This document shows positions 1-7,651 of a stretch of DNA of 20,726 nucleotides, piece after piece. Source of the stretch: Verrucomicrobiota bacterium (GTDB lineage Bacteria; Verrucomicrobiota; Verrucomicrobiia; Limisphaerales; CAZBKV01); the NCBI GenBank assembly GCA_021160185.1, contig JAGHDA010000207.1:1-20726 (forward strand), written 5' to 3'. The notes beneath the pieces are model-generated. The model was not told the DNA's origin, did not search any database, and was given only the letters and a program-made list of their open reading frames with translations. Made by a program: the position numbers and the translations under genes. Positions within the stretch are counted from its first letter, which is position 1, and each line of letters starts with the position of its first letter.

Positions 1-1
1 C

Positions 2-1156
2 CTTCAAGGGGTTGCTCAATCGCCCGAGGCGGAGGCGGCCGCGCTGTGCGACGTGGACGCCCGGTTCCTGGCCGCCGCGGCGAAGAAACATCCCCGCGCC
101 GCCCGATACCGGGATTTCCGCAAGATGCTCGAGAAGGAAAAACTCGACGCTCTCGTTGTCGCCACCCCGGACCATACCCACGCCGCGGCGACCGCGGCGG
201 GGCTGCGGTTGGGCCTCCCGGTGTACTGCGAGAAGCCGTTGACCCGGACCGTTTCCGAATGCCGGATCGTGCGCCGGCTCGCGGCGGAAAAGGGCGCGCC
301 TACCCAGCTCGGCACGCAAATCCACGCGGGCGAGAATTACCGCCGCGTGGTGGAATGGATCCGGGCGGGAGTGATCGGCGAGGTTCGGGAGGTCCACGTG
401 TGGTCTTCGGCCAGCTACGGAAAGATCAAACTCCCCAAAGATCGCCCGCCGGTTCCTGGGTGGCTCGATTGGGATCTGTGGTTGGGCCCTGCGCCCTACC
501 GGCCGTATCACCCGGAGTATGCGCCCGCCGCATGGCGGAACTGGTGGGCCTTCGGCAGCGGCGCGCTCGGCGATTTCGGCTGCCACTTCATGGATTTGCC
601 GCATTGGGCGCTGGGCCTGGGCCTGCCGGCGGAAGTCGATCCGGTGGACGGGCCGCCGGTCGACCCGGAAGCCACTCCGCCCTGGCTCGTTGTTCGCTAC
701 ACCTATCCGGGCCGCGCCTACGGCGGGCCGCGGAATAAGCCGCTGCCTTTGACTTGGTATCACGGCGGCCGCAAGCCGGACCTTCTACAGGGCGAATATC
801 GGCAATACTTCCGCAGCGGCGTCCTCTTCGTCGGCGCGACAGGCAGCCTCTTGGCGGACTACACCCGCCGCGTCCTGCTTCCGGAAAAGCGATTCAAGGA
901 TTTCACGCCTCCGCCCAAATCGATCCCGCCTTCAGTCGGCCATCACCGCGAATGGGTCAAGGCGATCCTGGAAAAGGGGGCCACGACTTGCGACTTCAGC
1001 TACTCGGGCGTTCTAAGCGAGGCGGTCCTGCTGGGCAACGCGGCCTATCGAGCCCAATGCAAACTGCGGTGGGACGGCAGGCGCGGCGTCGCTCCCAACT
1101 GTCCCGAGGCCGCGCGATACATTCAACATCATTACCGCGCCGGGTGGTCGCTTTAG
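2..1156 (+). CDS. Gfo/Idh/MocA family oxidoreductase (5' end missing)
   Basis: This is an NAD(P)-dependent oxidoreductase, probably acting on a sugar or sugar-derived polyol. The reading frame is already open at base 2, so the start and the N-terminal glycine-rich nucleotide-binding loop lie outside the window. What remains shows the family pattern: a CDVD strand end, then ATPDHTHA, then the diagnostic EKP motif (CEKPLTRT, bases about 229-250). The substrate-binding half follows, with a GDFGCHFMD segment near bases 570-595 and a GHHREW segment near 940. The visible part, about 384 codons, is close to a whole family member, so little is missing. No export signal can be judged. It is followed by a hairpin and then a convergent heparinase-like gene. 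Family assignment is firm; the substrate is unknown. Multi-copy Gfo/Idh/MocA proteins next to sulfatases are common in PVC bacteria, which suggests a role in glycan catabolism. Confidence 0.9.
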   Translation, partial: LQGVAQSPEAEAAALCDVDARFLAAAAKKHPRAARYRDFRKMLEKEKLDALVVATPDHTHAAATAAGLRLGLPVYCEKPLTRTVSECRIVRRLAAEKGAPTQLGTQIHAGENYRRVVEWIRAGVIGEVREVHVWSSASYGKIKLPKDRPPVPGWLDWDLWLGPAPYRPYHPEYAPAAWRNWWAFGSGALGDFGCHFMDLPHWALGLGLPAEVDPVDGPPVDPEATPPWLVVRYTYPGRAYGGPRNKPLPLTWYHGGRKPDLLQGEYRQYFRSGVLFVGATGSLLADYTRRVLLPEKRFKDFTPPPKSIPPSVGHHREWVKAILEKGATTCDFSYSGVLSEAVLLGNAAYRAQCKLRWDGRRGVAPNCPEAARYIQHHYRAGWSL

Positions 1157-1205
1157 CCCGGGGGCTCCGAAAGGAAATTCGGCGGCATGAACCGCCTGCC
1201 GCCCT

Positions 1206-1244
1206 CCGGCCGCGCGGCCTTTCGGGAAAGGGCCGCGCGGCCGG
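1206..1244. terminator. strong hairpin between convergent genes, probable bidirectional terminator
   Basis: A perfect 14-bp inverted repeat (ccggccgcgcggcc at 1206-1219, its complement at 1231-1244) can extend by three T-A pairs (1220-1222 with 1227-1229) past a single bulged G at 1230, leaving a short CGGG loop. It sits 49 bases after the oxidoreductase stop and 31 bases beyond the heparinase-like stop, exactly between two converging genes. There is no clear T tract on either side, so the termination role is inferred from position and stem strength. Confidence 0.55.
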
Positions 1245-1271
1245 GAGAAGGCGGAGCCTTGCGGTTTCCGC

Positions 1272-3173
1272 TTACCAGGCCGCCAGCGGCTCGATTTTCA
1301 GGGCGGGGCGCGCCTTGCCGCTTTCTTGGAAGAGGATCGCAAGTCTCGTATCGGTCGCCCCTTGCAAATGCACGGCCAGCTTTCGCACGCCGCGGTTGAC
1401 GGCCTGGCCGGAGGGGCGCGGCGAGGAAGGCAGCGGCTCGGCGGCCATTTGCCGGAACCGCGCCCCGGCCGGCGCGAGCAGCCGCGCCTCCAGCGTCTTG
1501 CCGCCCTGGCTGAGGCGGGCGGAGCGGCCGTCCGGGGCGATCTGAATCGCCGCGCGGGTGTGGAAAAACCACCATAGGTTGGCGGGACTCTTGGCGCGGA
1601 CTTCGTCCTGGACCAGGACGGCCCGGCGTTTCATCAGGCGGATGCCGCGTTGGACGGACTGGGCGTGGGCGGCGTAGGCGGGGGTCAGGTCCGCCACGGC
1701 CGCCGCGTCCTCGGGCTCGGCGCGGAACTTGACGATGCGCGCGGCGGCGCGCGGGTTTTGGTCGGGCCCCTTGCCCGGGTTGATCACAAGCGTGTTGTGG
1801 CCTTCGGCGCGGAGTCGGTAGTAGGTCCAGCGCTTTCCGCCGAAGTAGCCGGGCAGGTTGTAGTTGTCCGCTCCCAGGTCCAGGCCCCATCGTTGGCCGA
1901 GGGCGTCGAGCACGAACGTTCCGAGGTCCAAGTGGCTGTGGTTGGCCTTGTTGTCTCCGGCCTTGAAGCCGACGAACCAGGCTGCGGGGTCGCGCCATGC
2001 GCCGCGCAGGGTGACGACTTCGGCCTTGCGGAAATAGACGTTCAGGGGCAGCGCCGCGCTTCCTTCGAGGAGGCTGCGGTCGAACCAGATCAGGTCGGCG
2101 GGCGCAGGGGCGGCGCGCTCGACCTCGTATCGGGCGTAGTCGGGCTGGCGGAAGCGCCGGGCCAGCCAGAAGAGCTGCGGCGCGCGCGGCGCGCGGTCCC
2201 CGCCGTCGGCGTAGTTGAAGGTGCGATTGACGGGACCGGTGATGTAGACGGGAAAGCGGCCGCAAAGGGCGAAGCCGGGAATGTCGCTGAGGCCGTAGTC
2301 CGTTCCCAAGGCGGTTTGGAGAGCGGCGAGGAAGGCGACGTTGTAAGAAGTCGCGTAGTTCCAGTAGCCGGGGCCTTCGGCCCATGCGCCGTCCGGAGCG
2401 AACTGCGTCATAGCGAGCTGGATCGAGCGCAGGCCTTCGTGGAGCAACTGCCCCGCCAGATCCGGCGTTTCGTCCCCGATCGCCAGCGCGCCCATGCCGA
2501 CGCCCCCGTTGCACACCTGGTTCCAGTTATGATGGGCGCGCGCCCACCAGCCGTACCGCTCTCGCCCCTCGTAGGCGGCCTTGGCCGGACCGAGCCCGAA
2601 TCGGACCATGGCTTCCCGAAGGGTTTTCCGTTGTTCGGGGGTCCAGACCGAATAGAGCCAGTCGTAGCCAATGGCGAAGGCATGGGTCATTTCGGCTGTG
2701 TCGAGGAAGTGCCGCGGGTTCCAGTCCGGGAAGCGCGCGGCGGCGTCGAGTTCCCGCCAGGCGCGCGCGGCGCACCGGGGGTCGCCTTCCAGCCAATGCA
2801 TCAGGGCGAGGACGGAGACGCGGCGAAGCACCCGCCGGCTTGTGCTGAGCAAGCGCAGGCCGTCGGGGATTTCATACCGGGAGGGAGATTGGCCGAGGAT
2901 GCGGGCCGCCTCGGCGTGAAGGTCGCGTCGCCACCGGCGCAGCAGGGGATCTTTTTGGCTGCGCTGGCGGAGGGCTTCGAACCCCGCGCGGTCCAACAGG
3001 AGCCGGGGGTGGCCGGGCTTGAGCCGGGCGATGATTTCCTTCGCCGGGGGGATTGCGATGGGCGCGGCGGCCTTGGGCGTTGCGGCGAGCCCGGTTGCCC
3101 CGAGGGCCAAAGCCAACGCCCCGGCCGCCGCCGATCCGTGGGTATGAATCGAAAGTTTCATGGCTTCGGCCAT
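1272..3173 (-). CDS. heparinase II/III-like protein (polysaccharide lyase-like)
   Basis: This 633-aa secreted protein has the layout of heparinase II/III-type lyases: an N-terminal alpha/alpha toroid and a C-terminal beta-sandwich. Such enzymes cleave uronic-acid-containing glycans by beta-elimination. Visible in order: a signal-like Ala/Leu-rich stretch (about residues 14-38), a PRLLLDR segment (56-62), a toroid with HHNWNQVCNGG (214-224) and an EGPGYWNY segment (266-273), then the heparinase II/III block with NKANHSHLD (408-416) and GHNTLVINPG (458-467). The Tyr and His residues in these blocks are candidate catalytic residues by family analogy. The start at 3173 is chosen because AAGGAAG lies about 7 bases upstream; an ATG four codons later (3161) is possible. 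The gene is divergent from the sulfatase, 96 bases away, which suggests shared control. It has no recognised carbohydrate-binding module. Family is well supported; the exact polysaccharide is unknown. Confidence 0.85.
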   Translation of the reverse strand: MAEAMKLSIHTHGSAAAGALALALGATGLAATPKAAAPIAIPPAKEIIARLKPGHPRLLLDRAGFEALRQRSQKDPLLRRWRRDLHAEAARILGQSPSRYEIPDGLRLLSTSRRVLRRVSVLALMHWLEGDPRCAARAWRELDAAARFPDWNPRHFLDTAEMTHAFAIGYDWLYSVWTPEQRKTLREAMVRFGLGPAKAAYEGRERYGWWARAHHNWNQVCNGGVGMGALAIGDETPDLAGQLLHEGLRSIQLAMTQFAPDGAWAEGPGYWNYATSYNVAFLAALQTALGTDYGLSDIPGFALCGRFPVYITGPVNRTFNYADGGDRAPRAPQLFWLARRFRQPDYARYEVERAAPAPADLIWFDRSLLEGSAALPLNVYFRKAEVVTLRGAWRDPAAWFVGFKAGDNKANHSHLDLGTFVLDALGQRWGLDLGADNYNLPGYFGGKRWTYYRLRAEGHNTLVINPGKGPDQNPRAAARIVKFRAEPEDAAAVADLTPAYAAHAQSVQRGIRLMKRRAVLVQDEVRAKSPANLWWFFHTRAAIQIAPDGRSARLSQGGKTLEARLLAPAGARFRQMAAEPLPSSPRPSGQAVNRGVRKLAVHLQGATDTRLAILFQESGKARPALKIEPLAAW

Positions 3174-3180
3174 TGAATCG

Positions 3181-3195
3181 CTTCCTTCGAGGAAG
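3181..3195 (-). promoter_or_regulatory. hairpin covering the ribosome binding site of the heparinase-like gene
   Basis: On the minus strand CTTCCT-CGA-AGGAAG forms a 6-bp stem with a three-base loop. Its 3' arm is the Shine-Dalgarno sequence for the start at 3173. The stem is small and could arise by chance, but it would hide the site used for initiation. The same Shine-Dalgarno supports the start at 3173 over the one at 3161. Confidence 0.35.
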
Positions 3196-3269
3196 GGGAA
3201 GCCGAATTCGCGTTCGTCCCCGGAGCTTTGCCCTTGAAGCCGGGCTGCCGCCCGGGGCACAATCGGGTC

Positions 3270-4910
3270 ATGAAGGCGCGGTTTCCTTTCTTGTCCGGCG
3301 CGGTTTTGGCTGGCGGCCTTTTCCTCTTTGCCGGCGTCGCGCCGGCGGCCGAGGGCTTCCCTTCCAAGCCAAACGTGGTCCTGATTCTGGCCGACGACAT
3401 GGGTTTCTCCGACGCGGGCTGTTATGGCGGGGAGATTCGGACCCCGAATCTGGATCGGCTTGCCGCCGAAGGGCTGCGTTTCACGCAGTTTTACAACACC
3501 ACCCGTTGCTGGCCCACGCGGGGAGCGGTGATGACCGGCTATTACGCGCAGCAGGTGCGGCGCGACGCCGTGCCGGGCGTGCGCAGCGGCTACGGCGGCC
3601 GGCGGCCGGGCTGGGCGCGGCTGTTGCCTGAACTGCTCAAGCCTCTGGGCTACCGCTGTTACCACTCGGGCAAATGGCACATCGACGGCCCCCGACTCAA
3701 AGGCGGCTTCGACCGCTCCTACAGCCTGGAAGATCACAACCGCTTTTTTGCTCCCAAGCGGCATTTGTTGGACGACAAGCCGTTGCCGCCCGTCAAGCCG
3801 GGCAGCGGATATTACGCCACCACGGCGATCGCAAGCCGGGCCGTTGAGTTTTTGAAAGAGCACGCCCGCGCGCATCGGCAACAGCCCTTTTTCCTCTACC
3901 TCTGCTTCACCTCGCCGCATTTCCCGCTCCAGGCCCCCGCGGAAGACATCGCCCGGTACCGCGACAAGTACGCCGTGGGTTGGGACGCCGTCCGAGAGGC
4001 GCGGTGGAAGCGGCTTCGGGAGATGGGGCTTCTCCGGTGCGACCTTTCGTCCCTGGAGCCGAACATCGGGCCCCCTTACTACTTCCCCCAGGCCTATAAA
4101 ATCCTGGGACCGGGCGAGATTCGGCATGAGACGTCCTGGTCCGAGCTGACGGAGGCGCAGCGGAAGTTCCAGGCCGCGAAGATGGCGGTTCACGCGGCGA
4201 TGGTGGACAGGATGGATCAGGAAATCGGCCGGGTCTTGGCGCAGCTTCGCGCAATGGGCGCCGAGGAGAACACGGTCGTGTTCTTCCTTTCGGACAACGG
4301 CGCAAGCGCGGAGATCATGGTGCGCGGCGACGGCCACGACCCAAACGCGCCTCCGGGCTCGGCGCGCACGTTCCTTTGCCTTGGCCCGGGTTGGTCCAGC
4401 GCGGCCAACACGCCCTTCCGCCGGCACAAGACGTGGGTCCAGGAAGGCGGCATCGCCACGCCCTTGATCGTGCGCTGGCCCCAAGGCATCCGCGCCCGCG
4501 GCGAATTCCGGCGCGCGCCGGGGCATGTGGTCGACTTGGCCCCCACTATCCTCGATCTGGCCGGAGGCGAATGGCCCAAGCGCTGGGCCGGCGGCGCCGT
4601 GCCGCCGCCTCCGGGCAAAAGCCTGGTTCCGTTGTTCCGACGGGACGGAACAGCGCCCCATCGTTTTCTGTGGTGGCTGCACGAGGGGAACCGGGCGATT
4701 CGGATGGGGGATTGGAAGCTGGTGGCCGACCGCAAGGGTCCCTGGGAGCTTTACAACCTGGCTCAGGACCGCTCCGAGACGCGCAATCTGGCGGCGCGTT
4801 TTCCGGGGCGGGTCAAGGAGCTGGCGGCTCTCTGGGAGCGGGAGTGGGCTCAAATCCAGGAATTGGCCAAGCGCGATCTGCCCCGTCCTTCAGGGGAATC
4901 GGGCCGCTGA
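3270..4910 (+). CDS. secreted sulfatase (arylsulfatase family)
   Basis: This is a type I sulfatase of 546 aa that hydrolyses sulfate esters, probably on glycans. Residues 1-27 are a Sec signal peptide: MKAR, a hydrophobic run, then APAAEG. The sulfatase motifs are all present: ADDMG with metal ligands D42/D43, the active-site signature C80-W-P-T-R with the following GAVMTGYY, GKWH (134-137), SPH (215-217), SDNG with D342 and N343, and K387 in RRHKTW. The C-terminal subdomain ends in the usual IRMGDWKL...WELYNL block. C80 should become formylglycine; no FGE or anSME maturase lies in this window. The start at 3270 is preferred over an upstream in-frame ATG at 3228 because it puts the signal peptide at the very N-terminus; the ribosome site is weak. 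The isomerase-like gene begins 87 bases downstream on the same strand, so they probably form an operon. Substrate is unknown. Confidence 0.95.
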   Translation: MKARFPFLSGAVLAGGLFLFAGVAPAAEGFPSKPNVVLILADDMGFSDAGCYGGEIRTPNLDRLAAEGLRFTQFYNTTRCWPTRGAVMTGYYAQQVRRDAVPGVRSGYGGRRPGWARLLPELLKPLGYRCYHSGKWHIDGPRLKGGFDRSYSLEDHNRFFAPKRHLLDDKPLPPVKPGSGYYATTAIASRAVEFLKEHARAHRQQPFFLYLCFTSPHFPLQAPAEDIARYRDKYAVGWDAVREARWKRLREMGLLRCDLSSLEPNIGPPYYFPQAYKILGPGEIRHETSWSELTEAQRKFQAAKMAVHAAMVDRMDQEIGRVLAQLRAMGAEENTVVFFLSDNGASAEIMVRGDGHDPNAPPGSARTFLCLGPGWSSAANTPFRRHKTWVQEGGIATPLIVRWPQGIRARGEFRRAPGHVVDLAPTILDLAGGEWPKRWAGGAVPPPPGKSLVPLFRRDGTAPHRFLWWLHEGNRAIRMGDWKLVADRKGPWELYNLAQDRSETRNLAARFPGRVKELAALWEREWAQIQELAKRDLPRPSGESGR

Positions 4911-4928
4911 TTTCCGCCGACAGGCCAT

Positions 4929-4958
4929 CGAGAGCCGAATAGCCTTGCTCTCGGGAGC
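4929..4958 (+). other. two mutually exclusive small hairpins in the isomerase leader
   Basis: CGAGAGC (4929-4935) pairs with GCTCTCG (4947-4953). The same GCTC (4947-4950) can instead pair with GAGC at 4955-4958. The element lies in the 87-base gap between the sulfatase and the isomerase-like gene, about 40 bases before the start codon. Stems of 7 and 4 bp are modest, so this may be chance. Confidence 0.2.
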
Positions 4959-4997
4959 GCCGGGATGGTAGGCGTTGGAGAAAGGAAGCTTTGAAGA

Positions 4998-6611
4998 ATG
5001 AAAACCAAACAAGTGTATCTGACAGCTAACGGCGACCTTCGGCTTTCGGCCAATCAAGAGTGTTGGCCGGAGCAGAAGAAAATGGAAGACGCCCTCATCG
5101 CCGCGTTGCGCAAGGAGGGGTGCAAAGTGGTCCGCGCTCACCCTTACGACGCGCGCAAGCGCCACGGCTTCATCGATTCCCAAAAGATGGGGCTGGAGGT
5201 GTTCCGAAAAGTGGATCCGGAGACGCCCCTGATCGTGGCCGAGTCGGTCTGGCAATACAGCCAGCACGTCCTGCCGGGACTCTACAAACACCGCGCCCCG
5301 ATCCTCACGGTGGCCAATTGGAGCGGGACTTGGCCGGGCTTGGTGGGGATGCTCAACCTCAACGCGTCGCTCACAAAGATGGGCGTGCCCTACAGCACGT
5401 TGTGGAGCGAGAAGTTCACTGATCCGTTCTTCAAAAAGGGCCTTAAGCAGTGGATCGAAGAGGGCCAGGTGAGCCATGACCAGAGCCACGTCCGCGCGTT
5501 CGATCTGCTCAAGATCCCCGTTGAAGACGAAAAGAGGGGGGGCGAGTTCGCCCGCCGTTTCAAGCGGGAAGGGGCGATCATGGGGATCTTCGACGAGGGC
5601 TGCATGGGGATGTACAACGCCATTATTCCCGACGAGCTGCTTGCTCCGGCGGGCGTGTTCAAAGAGCGGCTGAGCCAGTCAGCTCTCTACGCCGCCATGC
5701 GGGAGGTCTCAGACGAGGAGGCGCGCGAGGTTCTGAATTGGCTCCTCAAGAAGGGCATGAAGTTCCAATGGGGCGAGGATGAGGCGACCGAGCTGACCGA
5801 GCGCCAGACGCTCGAGCAGTGCAAGATGTACATCGCCGCGCTGCGGATGGCGGACGAGTTCGGCTGCTCGGTGATCGGCATTCAGTACCAGCAGGGGCTT
5901 AAGGATCTTGCCCCGGCCAGCGATTTGGCGGAAGGGCTGCTCAACAACGTCGATCGTCCGCCGGTTGTCGCTCGAGGGAGCAAGCGCGTCCTCTATGAAG
6001 GAGAGGCGTTGCCCCACTTCAACGAGGTGGACGAATGCGCCGGCCTGGACGGCTTGATCACCTACCGGCTCTGGCGCGAGCTGGGATGGCCGCCGGAGAC
6101 CACCCTCCACGACGTGCGTTGGGGCGAGGCCTACAAGGGCGACGGGGCGGACGATTTTGTGTGGGTGTTCATGATCTCCGGCGCGGTTCCTCCGGCGCAT
6201 CTTGCCGGAGGTTACCGCGGGGCGGTCAGCGAGCGTCAGCCGCCGATGTATTTCCGGCTCGGCGGCGGCACCATCAAGGGCGTGTCCAAGCCGGGCCCGA
6301 TCGTATGGAGCCGTATCTTTGTGGCCGAGGGCGAACTGCACGCCGACGTGGGCGTGGGCCGGGCGGTGAAGCTGCCTCCGGAGGAGACCGAGCGACGTTG
6401 GAAGGAAACCACGCCGCAGTGGCCGGTCATGCACGCCGTTCTTCAGGGCGTGACGCGCGATCAAATGATGGCCCGACACAAGGCCAACCACATTCAGGTG
6501 GCCTACGCGCCGAGCGAGAAGCAAGCCCATCGCGCCTGCCGCATCAAGGCGGCGGCCCTGGCCGAGCTGGGCGTCAAGACCCACCTTTGCGGCGATGTGC
6601 GGCTGGACTGA
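4998..6611 (+). CDS. L-fucose isomerase-like protein (FucI/AraA superfamily)
   Basis: This 537-aa protein resembles the L-fucose/L-arabinose isomerase superfamily, whose members convert aldoses to ketoses with a divalent metal. Supporting features are an N-terminal Rossmann-like half (MKTKQVYLTANGD, then LIVAESVWQY near 78-87 and ILTVANWSGTWPG near 102-114), a middle half with IMGIFDEGCMG (194-204) and CSVIGIQYQQGLKD (290-303), and a C-terminal barrel ending in HKANHIQVAY (494-503). The terminal His cluster and acidic residues E200 and D303 are candidate metal ligands by analogy with FucI, not proven. It is shorter than E. coli FucI (591 aa) and divergent, so fucose itself may not be the substrate. 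It has no signal peptide and is cytoplasmic. AGGAAG about 9 bases upstream supports the ATG at 4998. It follows the sulfatase and ends in an intrinsic terminator. Confidence 0.75.
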   Translation: MKTKQVYLTANGDLRLSANQECWPEQKKMEDALIAALRKEGCKVVRAHPYDARKRHGFIDSQKMGLEVFRKVDPETPLIVAESVWQYSQHVLPGLYKHRAPILTVANWSGTWPGLVGMLNLNASLTKMGVPYSTLWSEKFTDPFFKKGLKQWIEEGQVSHDQSHVRAFDLLKIPVEDEKRGGEFARRFKREGAIMGIFDEGCMGMYNAIIPDELLAPAGVFKERLSQSALYAAMREVSDEEAREVLNWLLKKGMKFQWGEDEATELTERQTLEQCKMYIAALRMADEFGCSVIGIQYQQGLKDLAPASDLAEGLLNNVDRPPVVARGSKRVLYEGEALPHFNEVDECAGLDGLITYRLWRELGWPPETTLHDVRWGEAYKGDGADDFVWVFMISGAVPPAHLAGGYRGAVSERQPPMYFRLGGGTIKGVSKPGPIVWSRIFVAEGELHADVGVGRAVKLPPEETERRWKETTPQWPVMHAVLQGVTRDQMMARHKANHIQVAYAPSEKQAHRACRIKAAALAELGVKTHLCGDVRLD

Positions 6612-6643
6612 GCCGCCTCGGAGAGACGCATGGTGATTGGACA

Positions 6644-6671
6644 GCCGCCCGGTTCCGGGCGGCGTTTTCTT
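6644..6671 (+). terminator. intrinsic terminator after the isomerase-like gene
   Basis: GCCGCCCG-GTTC-CGGGCGGC gives an 8-bp GC stem with a four-base loop, followed by GTTTTCTT. It lies 32 bases after the stop at 6611, and closes the sulfatase-isomerase transcription unit before the tRNA. Confidence 0.85.
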
Positions 6672-6757
6672 GCCGGCCCTGGCGGGCGCGCGGAAGAACC
6701 GAAATCTTCTCTTGCCATTTCGATGGGCTCTGGCAAGGTAGACGGCGCGTTTAGGGT

Positions 6758-6832
6758 GCGCGGTTAGCTCAGAGGAAGAGCACTTCCTTGACGCGGAAGG
6801 GGTCGCAGGTTCAAGTCCTGCACCGCGCACCA
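6758..6832 (+). tRNA. tRNA-Val (anticodon GAC)
   Basis: All four arms fold. The acceptor GCGCGGT (6758-6764) pairs with ACCGCGC (6822-6828), the D stem is GCTC/GAGC with a seven-base loop, the anticodon stem CTTCC/GGAAG encloses TTGACGC with anticodon GAC at 6790-6792, and the T arm is GCAGG-TTCAAGT-CCTGC. The discriminator is A and CCA is encoded at 6830-6832. It would read GUC and GUU valine codons. Length is 75 bases. It lies 31 bases upstream of the dehydrogenase gene on the same strand. Confidence 0.96.
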
Positions 6833-6862
6833 TTTTTATGGCTTCCCCGGAGAAACGGACCT

Positions 6863-7651
6863 ATGGCGAAAACAGCTCTTGAAGATCAATGGGTAGTGAT
6901 TACAGGGGCCTCCAGCGGGTTCGGCGCGGCGGCGGCGCGGCTGTTCGGCGCGCAGCGCGCCCGGTTGCTTCTCGGCGCCCGGCGGGTGGATCGGCTCGAG
7001 GTGATCGCCCGCGAAGCCGAAGGCGCCGGTTCGCCGGAAGCGCTTTTCCGTCGCCTGGACGTGACCAAGACCGAGAGCGTCAACGCCTTTGCGGAGTGGG
7101 CCCGCGACAAGGCCGGGCGCGTGGATGTGTTGGTCAACAACGCGGGCGGGGCGCTGGGGTTGGATCCTGTGATCGAGGGCAAGGACGAGGATTGGGAAAC
7201 GATGTTCCAGACCAACGCCCTGGGGGTCCTGCGGATGTGCCGGGCGATCCTTCCCCTGATGCTTCCCCACGGGCGCGGCACGATCATCAATATCGGCTCG
7301 GTGGCCGGGAGGACGGCTTATGAGGGCGGGGCCGCTTACTGCGCGGCCAAGGCGGGCGAGCTGCAGATCACCCGCGCGCTGCGCCTGGAGCTGTGCGGCT
7401 CGGGCGTCCGCGTGTGCGCCATCGATCCGGGGATGGCGGAAACGGAGTTTTCCCTGGTCCGTTTCAAAGGCGACGCGGAGCGCGCGGCCAAGGTGTACGA
7501 AGGCCTCGAGCCGTTGCGGGCGGAGGACGTGGCCGAGGCCATTGTGTGGACGGCGAGCCGCCCTCCCCATGTGTGCGTGGACGAGATGGTGATCAAGTGC
7601 ACCGACCAGGCCGAGGTGTACAAAGTTCACCGGCGATCCTCGGGCGGATGA
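6863..7651 (+). CDS. short-chain dehydrogenase/reductase, YdfG-like
   Basis: This is a classical SDR of 262 aa, the family's usual length. The N-terminal TGASSGFG (14-21) is the cofactor loop, and ARR at 39-41 gives the basic residues that normally select NADP(H). NNAG is at 92-95, and the catalytic residues are S146 (INIGS), Y159 and K163 (YCAAK). The stretch DWETM...TN (110-118) and TEFSLVRFKGD (194-204) matches E. coli YdfG, an NADP-dependent 3-hydroxy acid / L-allo-threonine dehydrogenase, so that type of substrate is the best guess. The start ATG at 6863 follows GGAGAAACGGA and begins at the expected beta-strand; a longer frame reaching back into the tRNA is not credible. The gene's last 25 bases overlap the end of uvrC on the other strand. 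It may be read through from tRNA-Val. Confidence 0.92.
   Translation: MAKTALEDQWVVITGASSGFGAAAARLFGAQRARLLLGARRVDRLEVIAREAEGAGSPEALFRRLDVTKTESVNAFAEWARDKAGRVDVLVNNAGGALGLDPVIEGKDEDWETMFQTNALGVLRMCRAILPLMLPHGRGTIINIGSVAGRTAYEGGAAYCAAKAGELQITRALRLELCGSGVRVCAIDPGMAETEFSLVRFKGDAERAAKVYEGLEPLRAEDVAEAIVWTASRPPHVCVDEMVIKCTDQAEVYKVHRRSSGG

Noticed and set aside
1650..3176. Plus-strand 508-codon frame
   Set aside because: It is the antisense of the heparinase-like gene and shows only low-complexity Gly/Val/Ala-rich sequence with no motif.
3174..4853. Minus-strand frame that stays open from the heparinase-like gene through the antisense of the sulfatase, giving a 1193-codon frame
   Set aside because: The extra part has no family features, is Arg/Pro/Ala-rich antisense of a clear sulfatase, and the true gene has a signal peptide and ribosome site at 3173. 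High GC makes such open antisense frames common.
6712..6740. Possible promoter for tRNA-Val: TTGCCA with AAGGTA 17 bases later
   Set aside because: The -35 box and position suit a tRNA promoter, but the -10 box matches poorly, so it is not listed as a feature.
6788..6862. Upstream extension of the dehydrogenase into the tRNA
   Set aside because: The added residues are encoded by the tRNA itself; the ATG at 6863 has a ribosome site and starts at the SDR first strand.
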